Shown here one piece after another: positions 1-12,000 of a stretch of DNA of 24,083 bases. This DNA comes from Chaetoceros tenuissimus (Eukaryota; Bacillariophyta; Thalassiosirophyceae; Chaetocerotales; Chaetocerotaceae), in the NCBI GenBank assembly GCA_021927905.1, contig BLLK01000005.1, positions 1 through 24,083 on the forward strand, in the 5' to 3' direction. The notes below the pieces were generated by a model, which made no database searches, was not told the DNA's origin, and worked only from the letters and a program-made list of their open reading frames with translations. Positions within the stretch are counted from its first letter, which is position 1. Every line of letters begins with the position of its first letter. The position numbers and the translations under genes were made by a program.

Positions 1-3000
1 GAAAATGATTGAAATGAGTGACAGTCCTTCTAGTAGACCATCTGACAAGCCATCTGCGCTTCCATCTCTCCTACCTACAAATGCGCCATCGGTAGTTCCA
101 AGCGCGAGCCCATCTGATTTCCCATCTTCGATTCCTTCATCCAAACCGAGCCTTTTACCTTCTAGTGAACCTACTGAATGTGTTGATGAATTAGGCTGGA
201 TTGTGGGTGGAAATCCAAGTAATACTTCCCAACCTTTTGCAGGGATGACATGTGATGAACTGAATGCAATAGAAGATATCGAGCCGTGGTGCAATGCAAT
301 CATGAAACAGTATAATTCCACCTATCTTGGGAAGGCCGTAAATGAAGCATGTTGTGCTTGTGATGGCAGCAAATTTCAAACAATCTTTCCTTCAAGTGTA
401 CCCTCAGAGAAGCCATCAATCTCAAATGCTCCAACCATGGAAAATTATCCCTCATCTCAACCTTCGAATCAGCCAACTGAATGTGTTGATGAACCAGAAT
501 GGTTTTTTGTTGATAGTGGTGGCGATAGACTTGGCTGTCAAAATTTGATTGTCAATTACACTATTGGAATCGACCATTGTGAAAGGTTCCAAGATATTTA
601 TTTTGACAGTAAGAATGTTAATACGGCCTGTTGTATCTGTGGTGGAGGCATTAATGTTTCTAGAGCACCGAGTACCGTACCTTCTTCTTCCCAGGCGCCA
701 TCATCTACACCTTCCATATCAAGTAAACCTTCTCCTCGGCCAAGTGATATACCTTCCAACAGCCCAACAATATCTACTCAGCCAACTGAATTTCCCAGTA
801 CCAATGGTCTAATCAATGATGGCAGCCCTTGTAGATATGACAGAGAGTGTCGTTCTGGAGTCTGTATTTATAGCGATCTTCTCAAATTTGATAGGTCCTA
901 TGCCGACCGAATTCCTCTTGAAATTGAACCGTCAATTATGCCAAGTGATATATCACCTGTACCAAGTTTAACACCGTCGGTGTCAATGAAACCAAGTTTG
1001 ACACCTACGAGTGATAATGGACTGCGACTTCTTCAAGACGCCTCCCCAGAGATAACTACCAACAATCTTGGTGTCTGTGAGGCTGGTGTAAGTGTTTTAT
1101 TCTCAAATGGAAATTCATACTCTCTTAAATGCTCATCCATTTTTATTCCTAGATATTTGAAAGGAGTTTGAAAACAACAGACTTTGAGTTTGTTTCGAAT
1201 AAGAGATATTATTCCAAGAATGGTACATTCTATCTTGTCTTTGAACTAGATAGTGGAAATTTAGTATTGCGAAATGTAAATGGCAATGTCGAATGGAGAG
1301 CTATTGAAGAGAATTCTGATATTCTTAATAGACCGGGCAATACTTGCTTCTTTCAACAATCAGGGAATCTGGTTATATTTAATCAATCTAAAATTCCGAT
1401 CTGGAGTCTTCAGCCACTCCTCGAGGTAAGAAGTGACTGAAAATATAGAATTGATTTTGAACTGATTCTAATTGAAACTTCACCGTTTAGGTCTGTCAAG
1501 GTGAATGTTTCATACATGAGTCTTGTGTGCCTGGCTTGAAATGTTGGGATCAGACAACAGATACATTTTTAAGTGATAATAGACGTCGTCTCAGTGAAAC
1601 CACAATGGTAAGTTCAATGAAAATACTACATAAGTTTCAAAATATTTTCTTAAATAACCATTTGAACTGTATAGCCTCCTTCGGATGTCCCTTCCATTTC
1701 GCCAGTGCCTTCTATTTCAACAGCACCTTCCATGGGACCTTCTATTACCTCTATACCATCGGAGTCACCTTCAGAATCTCCAAGTGGATTACCATCAGAA
1801 TCTTTGTTTCCTTCTACAAACCCGAGCGATTCTCCAAGTGGATTGCCATCTGTTACTTCAACGCCCTCTACGACTCCTACTGATTTACCCAGTAATAAGC
1901 CTTCTTACCAACCAAGTGATTTGCCATCTGAATTTCCTTCAATGACTCCAGTACCAGGATGCTCAGGTCCCAACGAAGGATATAATGTGTGCATTGTCGA
2001 AGAATATGAAAATAAGCCTTTGCTTGGAGTCATTGACGAATATAATTACTTTTTTCGTGGTGAAAATATTGATCTGTGTCAAGGAAATTGTGTTGTTGAC
2101 GATGATTGTATAGATCATCTTGTATGCACTGAACCAGTTGAGGGTAAAGTACAAGGTTGCAATGGACTCCCTAACAATGCCTGGAAATACTGCACATATC
2201 CGTCTCTACGCCAATTAGATGCTGATAACGACTTTCAAAGCAATTTTGGCGCTTTTTTGAGAGTTGAAGATACAGGGGTCGTCAGTATTTACTCTGGATC
2301 AAAAGAACTAATGTGGAACTCTGTAAACGGTACGAATAATCAACCATATTCGACTGAAGAAAGAGAGCCTGAAGATGTTTCTATATCAAACGCAAAAAAT
2401 ATGGCTTTTGCAGGAAACTATCGTCACATAGGAATAATTGATGAGCTGTCGGAAGTGCTTGGAAGCGGACATCATGCCAATTCAAACTCTCTCGAGATTT
2501 ATGGAACCACTTCAATTGCATACGAGTTGGCGGCTCCATTTGAGGTTTCGGCCAAGAGTACGTTGTCTTTCGATGTTAATCTTGGCACAGATATAAAGGC
2601 TTTAGGTATTTGTCCTGACGACGGAAAAACAGCTAGATTTCCAGGCGACGGAAGAGTCGCATCTTTCTGCCTTATGATAGGAGGGTCATCGCCAACTAGT
2701 GTTTTTAACACAAAATACGTTAAGTCACTCAGCAATGATGTTGCTTCCCAGCAGCATTTTGAATTCAGACTAATTGACTTGTTTCCGTCTAGAACGAAGG
2801 TCAAGTTCATAGGCATAGTCCAAGTAGCAAAAGAAAATGTTGTTTCTGAGTTGAAAAGTACAATAGAGAACTTCAACCTTTCTGATGATGTTGGAATTTC
2901 CTCCCGACGTCTAAACAATGAAGTTGGAGAGCCCTGTAGTGAATATCCCTGCCCTTGTCCTGCTGGTCAACTTGCTGTTACAAAAAGGCCTGGTATACAC

Positions 3001-6000
3001 TATAAAAGATATGACTCTGGTGATGCCTGTACTAATCCAGCGGATGTGCTGACAGAAATAACAAAGAATGAAGGTGAAGACTGCGATGAGCCAAATGAGT
3101 GCAGATCTGGAATATGCGGCGACAATTTCAAATGTGCTTCTAGAGTAAGTAAACTTTTGTGATTGACAAGTATATATGAAGTCTCTTTCATCTGACATGT
3201 CACTACTTTTTACAGACAATCAGGGTGAGAGAGAAGGATTACCCTTACAAACAAATTGATGAAGTAGGATGGGGGGTTTGTGAAAGTGGTTGCAGTTCAG
3301 ATGATGATTGCAACGGGAGCGCTTTAACTTGCAAAAAAGGTCTACAAGCGGGGTCAATTGTTCCTGGTTGTTTGGGTACCTCGACAGAAAATAAAAATTA
3401 TTGCGTGGAGGAAAACCCTGAGCAATTTGAAATTCAGTACAGTGGTTATTATGGTGAACTTCATGATAGTACTATATCCACCGCAGGTGGCGGGTCATCA
3501 AGTGGCAGAGGTGGATCATTTGTTGAACATTCAAAGATTACTTTGTATGGAGATGTTTGGAAAACTTACATACTTCCTGAGAGTAAAGCGTATCATGTGA
3601 CTGGAAATACGTGGGTATCTTTTATATTTGAGCTCACCGAGGCAGCTGAAGGCCATGCAATCTGCTTCGACGAGAATGATAATCCTGACACATATGCTGG
3701 TTATGAAAAGCGTTGTATTGCACTTGCTGGAACTGAATTCAACAGTTGGGATGAAGCTCATGTGCACAAACATGTTTGGCAGTATGATGGCGATAGGAGA
3801 ATTGTACATGTACATGAGAAGATTGGCCATTTTTTCTATAGAACTTCTTCTCTGATAAATTACATTGCATTCATTCAAGATAATGATGCAAATCCTTTTC
3901 AGGGGGTTTCAAGCTTTTGGGACATTGAATTTTACGAAGTTCAGCCAGTAAGTCATTGACAACTTTTGTTTTACATTTCTTCTTGATAAGGTTTCTAATG
4001 AAATGATAGGAATCTGTGTGGACATTTCTTCCAGGTCTGCCACCCGTAGAAGTCATTGATGGCTCTTTACAAAATATAACATTGGTTGATAGTACCATGT
4101 CCTATAACGGGAAATTTCAAGCGGTAATTATGGAAGAATGCATAGAATCCGATCGAAAGGAAAGCTTATCAAGAGAATTGAAAGAATTCAACCCTAACGA
4201 TGTTAATAAAACTGTGCCATTTCGAAAGGTCGTGTGCTTTCAAGCGGGATGTGAATCTATGGTAATGCACACCGATCTGAATGTAACATTTCCATTTATG
4301 GATGATAATCATGAGAAATCTGGTTGGATAGGGAGAGACTGCAACGATTGTTATTGTGGTAACCATGATGATCAAAGAGATTACAGAGGAACAATACAGA
4401 CAACTCCTGGTAATTTCGGAAATACCTGTGAATGTAGATATTGGAACGGAGACGATCGCGATGACTATCCAGATGGGGGCTTGAAAAACAACTACTGTAG
4501 AAATCCATCCAGAAATAAAAGAGCTTGGTGCTATATAAAGAGAAGTGGGGTTGCCGGAGGGGGGTGTCGGCCAGTGCAAGGTTGGAAGTATTGTGACATC
4601 CCAGATTGCGATGAGAACAACTGGAAGAGAGATTATTCATGCCCTGCAGACATGCTTGCGGTTTATCTTGAACATCACCCTCATGACAACAAACTTCGAA
4701 AAGTCCATTGTGCTAGAGTTAATAATAGCAGTCCACAAGGAATTGTCGTAGGGCCAAATAGTACAGATATTCCCTCAGCGAAATACTTCTCTTCAAGTCA
4801 ATACAGCGAAGGTGAAGGCGAGTGCAAAGAAGGATATCTAGTAGCAGGAATTGAATGTCAGGATTTGTCCGATCAGAAGGGATGTACTCATATCAGATTG
4901 ATCTGTAGGAGAGTTACTGTAAGTACAAGTGCTTTTTATTCTTTGAAACATCTTTGCGCTGACCATTTCAACTAATTATTTCCTAAACGTAGTTTGTAAA
5001 AGAGCGAAAAGTCGAGATGTCCCTTCGATTGTACTCGAAGTCCAATTCATGGGGTGAAGAAACACATAAAGAGATTTTAGAGACTGATATCCTTCCAATT
5101 AAAAACGAAGTATCCGATTGTCGTACAGAAGATCCTGACTTGGAATTACAAAAAGATCTCGAAGGATTAGGTTTCTCAAAATCAGGCACAGATTTATTCT
5201 TCTTTGATAAGCAAGATACTAACAATGTGAAAAAGTACGACTATCATGTCAATGCAGATGGAACTCTTACGAGAAAAGCTACATATGAAACTTCATTCCG
5301 TCCAGGAAATTTGGATGCGAAACCAAGTAGTGTGACCAAACCAAATAATTTTGGTGAATTTGTAGTAGCTGTGCAACACTCAGAAGGAAACAAAGTTGCA
5401 ATAAGTGCTCCATCAACAGATGATCCCGAGAATGATATAAACAAAAGTGTAGGTGCAATCGCAATTTACAATAAACCGGCTAATGATTGGAATCTAGTAG
5501 GGACTGTTTATGGTGAAGAGAATAATTTCAAACTTGGTGAAAAGCTTTTGCACTTTGAAACGGAACATGATTTGAAAGTCATTTCTTCCAAACACGAGTC
5601 TAGTTATGCTAGCGATGTTTTGGTGAGTAAATTGTATCCTATGCTTGACTCTTTTACTTCGCAGTCAGCTCACATCATAATAACACATTTTACTTTTTCC
5701 AGACACAATGTCCGCAATATGCTGAAAAGCAATGCGACGAAAGCGATCCAGAAGCTGACCCAGACAATCCTCCAGATTGCGACACAGACTGCCGTTGTAA
5801 GGAAGGTTATGTAACGGTTAACAACAACGGGTATCTAAAGACAGTAGTCAAAGGCAGTGAATACTGCACTCTTGCCTTTTTTTCTTCACATGTAATCCAC
5901 GAAGTAGACGACAAAGGAGAAACTGTTTTGACAATTGCTTTTGAACAACCAAAAGAAGACGATAAAAAATTCAATAGTATCAAGGACTTTAATTATGATT

Positions 6001-9000
6001 CAGAAGACTATCTCGAATACAAGCAGAAGTTAGTGGGTGCTATAGAGGAAGAAGGGGCTCGTATACGAATTAGTCTTAGCCAGTTCAGTAAAGATTCCAA
6101 CAATCCCGAAAAGATAGAGTTGAACTTTGACACAAATGAGGGAATTCAAAATGTGCAATTGCATATTCCTATTCCAGACGACGAATCGGCACCTTCTGCG
6201 TCCCCTTCAGTTTCAGCTTTACCTTCTGTTACTCCATCGGATACACCTTCTTCAGTTCCTTCTCAGAGCCCATCGGACGATCCGTCTGCAGTATCTGAGT
6301 TCAGGACACCATCTCCTACTTTCATTGCCTCTACTATAAGCCCTACTTCAAGTCCTGTTGCTATTGCAGAAATACCTCCAGGAAACACACCCGAAGTTAA
6401 ATTCCTTGGCTTAAGACCTGGAAAAAGATATCTTGTGTCGTTAAGTTTAGATGAGAATATAAGATTTCCGATTGTAACGAGCTGTTCGTGTCAGTCGTTA
6501 ACATCTAGTGAACAAACTGGAAGACCAGGAGAGTTAAGAATCGAGCAAACAAATGGCCACGTTACCTTTATCTTTAGAGATCAATCTAAATGTGAAAGCG
6601 GTTTTTCATTTACTCGTTTTGACGGCTTCGCTGAATTTGTGGACGATAGTCGTCAAGCAACAACTTTCAGTAGAGATTATTCATTTCAAGCACCAATGCA
6701 ATGTGGATCGATTATTGCACCCGGGGTTGCTGCAAGTGATGATCTACGGACATCAAAATTGGAAGTTGGAAAGGTTTATTCCTATTGTGTCAGATCCATC
6801 AATGAAAACGGATATATGGATCAAGTAGTGAATACTCAAGTGGAAAGATCTATTACATCATCGTCTGCGTTCTGTTCTACTCATCGAGTTCAATGGGAGT
6901 CATCAATTTCTGGTATCGTAACAACAGACCTCGATGCAGGCTCTTTACCAATTGAAAATGTTAGAGTCTCATGGCAGCTTCAGGACGAAAGTGGTAATGA
7001 TATTCAATGTGAAGGATGCACAGGTGAAGTAATGACAGACAATGGCGGAGTCTTTGAGATTCCATTTAATATTCGTGATAGTGTCTTGTACGGGAAGAAC
7101 GATGTGGAGATTCCTGTCAAGTTATTTTTCTCCAAAGTAACAACAAGTGGCACGATTGAAATTCCACATAGGTTTCTTTGTAATGAAGGTCAGGACATTT
7201 GCGATAGTGCGAATGGAAACAAGATATATCTACGACATCTATATTTTGATACTCCCCTACATATCTACGACGACACAAACGTGCCATTCACAGGTAAAGT
7301 TACAATCCATGGAACTGAATGTCCCATTATTGGTGCAAGAGCTTGTCCTTTGTATAAACGGATCTTTGCTGGAAATACAGAAGCCCTGGTTGGACCTCAA
7401 TGCGTGGATACTGACTCAAACGGATTTTTCATTGCTCCTGTAGTAGTAGGATCTGTTATACATGGAGTAAGGATTGAATATGAAGAGCACGAATTTGAGA
7501 AGACTTCTGAGAATAAGTGGCCGTATGAAACTGGGGTGTCTATAACGGAAGAGGGTTTCTACGTTAGAAATGATTTTCAGGATGTTTCAAAAGCTCGTTT
7601 ATTTGTTGAAGGTAAGAGATATCGATACCGTTTGGAAATTCTGCTCTTTTCATCGTTTTCACTAAATCTCTATATTATTTACCATTTGTAGTTGCTGGTG
7701 GTCTGTGTGACTTGAATTTAGGAATTAGTGAAATTCAAATTAGGGTGAAAGGATGCCATGAGGATTTACAAAAGCGCGGTTACTTGGGCGAACCTAAAGA
7801 ACAGAATACTGTGAGAGGAGTGTATGATGATGTACCTGCTCATTTCCTTGAGGTAAAGGTTCTTAATGTACGAAAGAATACTGAAAGTAAGGAAGAGATC
7901 GGTGAGGTCAAAAGATATTTCAATGGCGAAGATCCGGTTGTGAGAACTATTGATTTGCTGAACACAGCTGAAGAAGATGATGCTGAAGATGAATTGATTG
8001 TGACTGAAGATAAAGGGAGCACTGGAACAGACACAAGTGAAGTCAAAGACAAAAGTTCATATAGATCAAGCGAGGAAAGAAAAGAGACAGTCAGATTCCA
8101 ATATGATGGAACGTTGGAAATGAAGTTTCAAGTATCGGATGAAAGCGATAGTTATGATAATGAGAATTGTGATGCAGACGTAGATACGATATCAGGCCGA
8201 TCATTTCATGTTGTGCAATACATGTCATTGGTTCCAATAGATATGCAACTTCGCTACAAGATTCTTGAAAATCTCTACTGCAATTATGTTGACCCTGAGA
8301 AACATAAGCTTTCCATAGAAAGTAATTTAGGGATGGATAGGAATGCAGGATTCGATGCTTTCTATGAAAAGCTCCCATCTGAAAGAGAAAAAGAACTAAT
8401 TTCCATTTGTTCCTCGATTGCCCCTCCCGGTGGAGAGGCATCTGGTCCATGTTTAATATCAATCGATAGTGAGGAGGAATTTTCTGGAAAGAGAAAATTT
8501 GAGTTGGTTGCTGGGAGACCTAATATCAGCAAAGGAGTAGAAGAACCCTACTATTCTAAGAATGTCAATATTCGTGTGGTAGGCGGGGCAAATAATGTGC
8601 AGCACCGGGCAGATTTCTTTATTGAAGGTCAATTTTCGAAAGGCTCAGGAGATTCATTTGCTATACCTACTTATCAGCCAGTCATGATTCTAAGAGATCC
8701 ACCTGTAAGTAGTTGAATTTACATTTGATCATCGAAATATCAGTGACTCATTTCAATTGAAATAGGGTGGCGGCTCAACTGCCTCGTACAACAACATTAG
8801 GTCCAGTGTGCGAATATACAACAAACATGATAAAACCAGCAATGATGGCGAAGTAACTCTTGCTTTAGGTTTTGTTATACATCCAGATACGGATTTATGT
8901 ACTGGCACAGTAAGTAAACACCAATTTTTGCATGTGTTATTGCTAGTCTTTGTTCTCATAAGAAATGATTTCAGGCTGTTGGAGGCTTTTTAGCATCGTG

Positions 9001-12000
9001 TAAGGAGACTGTAGGAGGGGAAACTGCGAAAGAAAATGGAAATAAACAAGAAATTTCCTCTACCGCTGCAGACTCGTCGAAAACAATTACAAATTCGTTT
9101 TCGACTACATGGAGTTATACAACAAGCTCTGACCCGTCCATTGCAGGAGAAGACAGCGATGTCTTTGTTGGTGAGTTCATACAAGTTTCGTACAATTTTA
9201 CCTTTTCAATTGCTCTAATGACCAAAATTTGAAATAAAAAAGTTCCGAATTTGAATGTCTTTTATACAGAAGTGTTTATTGTGAGTTGGGATCAGTCAAA
9301 CCCAACAGAAAGAGGATGTGCAGCAAAGACAGATGGTGATAGTTTCCCTTCCACTGTTGTGTTTGATATTGATGCACCTGATAACAAACCAGCCTTCACA
9401 TTTTATTCCCGCCATCATATTAAAACTACTAAAATCCCTGAAATAAGTAAAGGCGTCGATTCTCAACTGGGCATAGTTGAACGTGTCAGAAGATCTGTAC
9501 AAGATGGTGAAGCTAAGGATGCTAAGATATGTTGTGATCAAGGTACAGGTGAAGATATTCGGAAAGGATTTTGCTTGGAGGGATTTGCAGAAGACGTCAC
9601 TATGCGTGCTTGTAAACAAGACGATCTCGACCAAGAAATATTGGACTTCAGAGAAATTTTTGACGCTGAACTCCAGTGGACGTCTATCTTAGCATCCGCA
9701 GATGCAACAAAAGAAAAGGCAATCAATGAATCATATGGGAATGTTTTGAACTGGTTCAAACAACAAGAAAAATATCAATATTTTAATTCTGGAGAAAATG
9801 ACGAGGACGATAAGGAGCGTGTAAGAATGGAAACTGGAAAGACAGAGTATTCTCAACTCGCACCACAAAGTTTGACAGATATCATGAATCCACTTGATAG
9901 TGAAACGAACCCTCTTGTTGCCAATAAGAAAAGTGCACAAGCAAATAGAATTCAATTCAGTGGTGCAAGTGGTAGTTATACATTGACGCTTGATAGAGCA
10001 TCTTCAACAGAATATTCAACAATGGCATGTCAAGATCCCAGTATTAGGAAAGCTTTGGACGTGTGGAGCAAACTAATCGGGTTTGGAGGCACTCTGAGGG
10101 ATAAAGCATTTCAAGAGTTGGCACAAAGGTATAGCCCTCAAGGTCAAATTAACAATGAATTAAAGCAGAAAGTGAAGCTAGATGATGCTAAACAAAGTGA
10201 ACAAAGAATGGCAGCAATTGAGAAGAATACTGCGGAAATAGATGCGAAACGTAATGAGATTGCCAAACTGAACTTTCAACTTGAAAAGGCCGAAGAGAAC
10301 GGTGATCTTCAACAGCAAAAAGAGTTGACAAAGCAGATTGTACAAGCCGACAAAGACCTTCAAGAAGCCAAAGATAAAAACTCGAAGCTGAGAAAAGATG
10401 CAGTTGATTCGGAGGCTAAAAAGTTAAAGCGTCAAAATGCTGTAGAATTTCCAGACGAAGATGACGAAGAACCGATCAAACGTAAAAACGCTATGTATGA
10501 ACAAAGACAGAGCGAAAGCGATGGTGATAAACATGCTCCAGATCGTAAGCAATCTTATGTCGCTGAAGACACTGGCAAAAAGCAAGTATGGAAGGGAGGT
10601 GGCTTTTTAGAAAATACAATAAAAAATGTGGGATTTGCATTCTCAGCTGGCCCGATTGTAGTTGCATCAATGCTTGCTGGTTGCAATTTTGAAATTAAAT
10701 CAGAAGCTGCCCCAGCAGACCTAGACTTATCAACAACTATCTTTGGAGTTGGTGTAGAAGCTGGATTTTTTGGAGGTAAGTAGAAATGAGTGTCAATTTC
10801 AATCATGTTCAAAGAATATAACCAATGTTCATTTCCTTCAATAGATTTCCAAGCCGTCATTACTCATGAAGCTACCCGAACCGATGATGAATCCGAAGAA
10901 ACGAGTGTTTCCTTCGAACTTTCAGATCCTGACATAGATGACGAGTTCGTAGTTGATATTTACTATGATGAATTCTATGGAACTTTTATTTTCAACACGG
11001 TAGCAGGAAGAAGCAAATGTGTATGGGAGAAAGGAACTGGAAGAAGTGAAGACCCATCGCTGAGATCCTATAACTCTGCATCATCCTTTATTTACCCCAA
11101 TGAAAAAATGGTTTTTGAAGTAGAAATGAATAATCTTGGCAGAACAGGTGATAGCTTCTTTTATGTAACACAAGAGGCATCAAGCAGAAATTTGGATGTA
11201 AGAATTGATGCAAGTCGTGATGTAGATGAGAATGGTCATGTGATTCAACTTTATAGGGACAAACCTGTTATCAAGCAAATTATCATCACAAGAGGTTTTA
11301 CTGTAAGAGGTGAAGAAGGCTACGAATTCCCTGAGATCAGTTTAACACTGAAGAGTAAATGTGAAGCAGACATGAATATACGTCAAAATACAAAGGATGG
11401 TATGTATGTCACTATTCCTTTGTTCAACCATGTCGATGAGGATGGCACGAGAAAGCTCAAGTGGATCGAACCCTGTCCGAAAATAAATTGGATTGGAAAT
11501 TTGAAGAGAGATAGAAGTTTTCTTGTGAATCTTGAGTCACTTCAAAACAATGTGGAAGGCCATGCTCATGTGAATGTAGAAATCTACAATCCTTTCGCAT
11601 CAAAGGGCAAAACAATGAAAAACGCTTTTGACAATGGCACGTTGAAAAATGTCTTACTACGCTATAGAGAGAAAGGAGCAACAAGCTGGAAAGATATTGC
11701 TCAAGCTGCTACACCAAGTGGTACTCTACAGGATATGGATTTCTTGAAACCTGAATTTGGAATAGAAGAAGATGATTTTGGAGTTGCATCATTATTTTGG
11801 AGACTCGATACTGTTCCACAAGGCAATCTTGAGATAATGCTGGAAACCAAGTGCGAAGCCCCAAGTGGTGCTCCAGCAGAAGTAAAAGGATTTCAAGAAG
11901 AGATTATCTCTGGAGTCTATGACATCATCCGACCAGAACAATACGGTACAAAGGCACTGCCTCTCCGAAATGATGTACTCATAGGTGAGGAGGTAGTAGT

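Noticed and set aside
5-7. ATG at position 5 as the start of the giant gene
   Set aside because: The frame is open to the window edge and the sequence matches an internal position of the paralogue near 23245, so it is a mid-gene Met.
2499-2918. Long minus-strand ORF within exon 4
   Set aside because: It is a shadow of the spliced + frame; its composition has no domain features, and the + frame carries clear modules.
5661-5664. Alternative 3' splice site GCAG in intron 7
   Set aside because: Using it keeps the old frame and runs into TAA at 5812; the TTTTTCCAG at 5694-5702 gives a frame that stays open for 1.9 kb.
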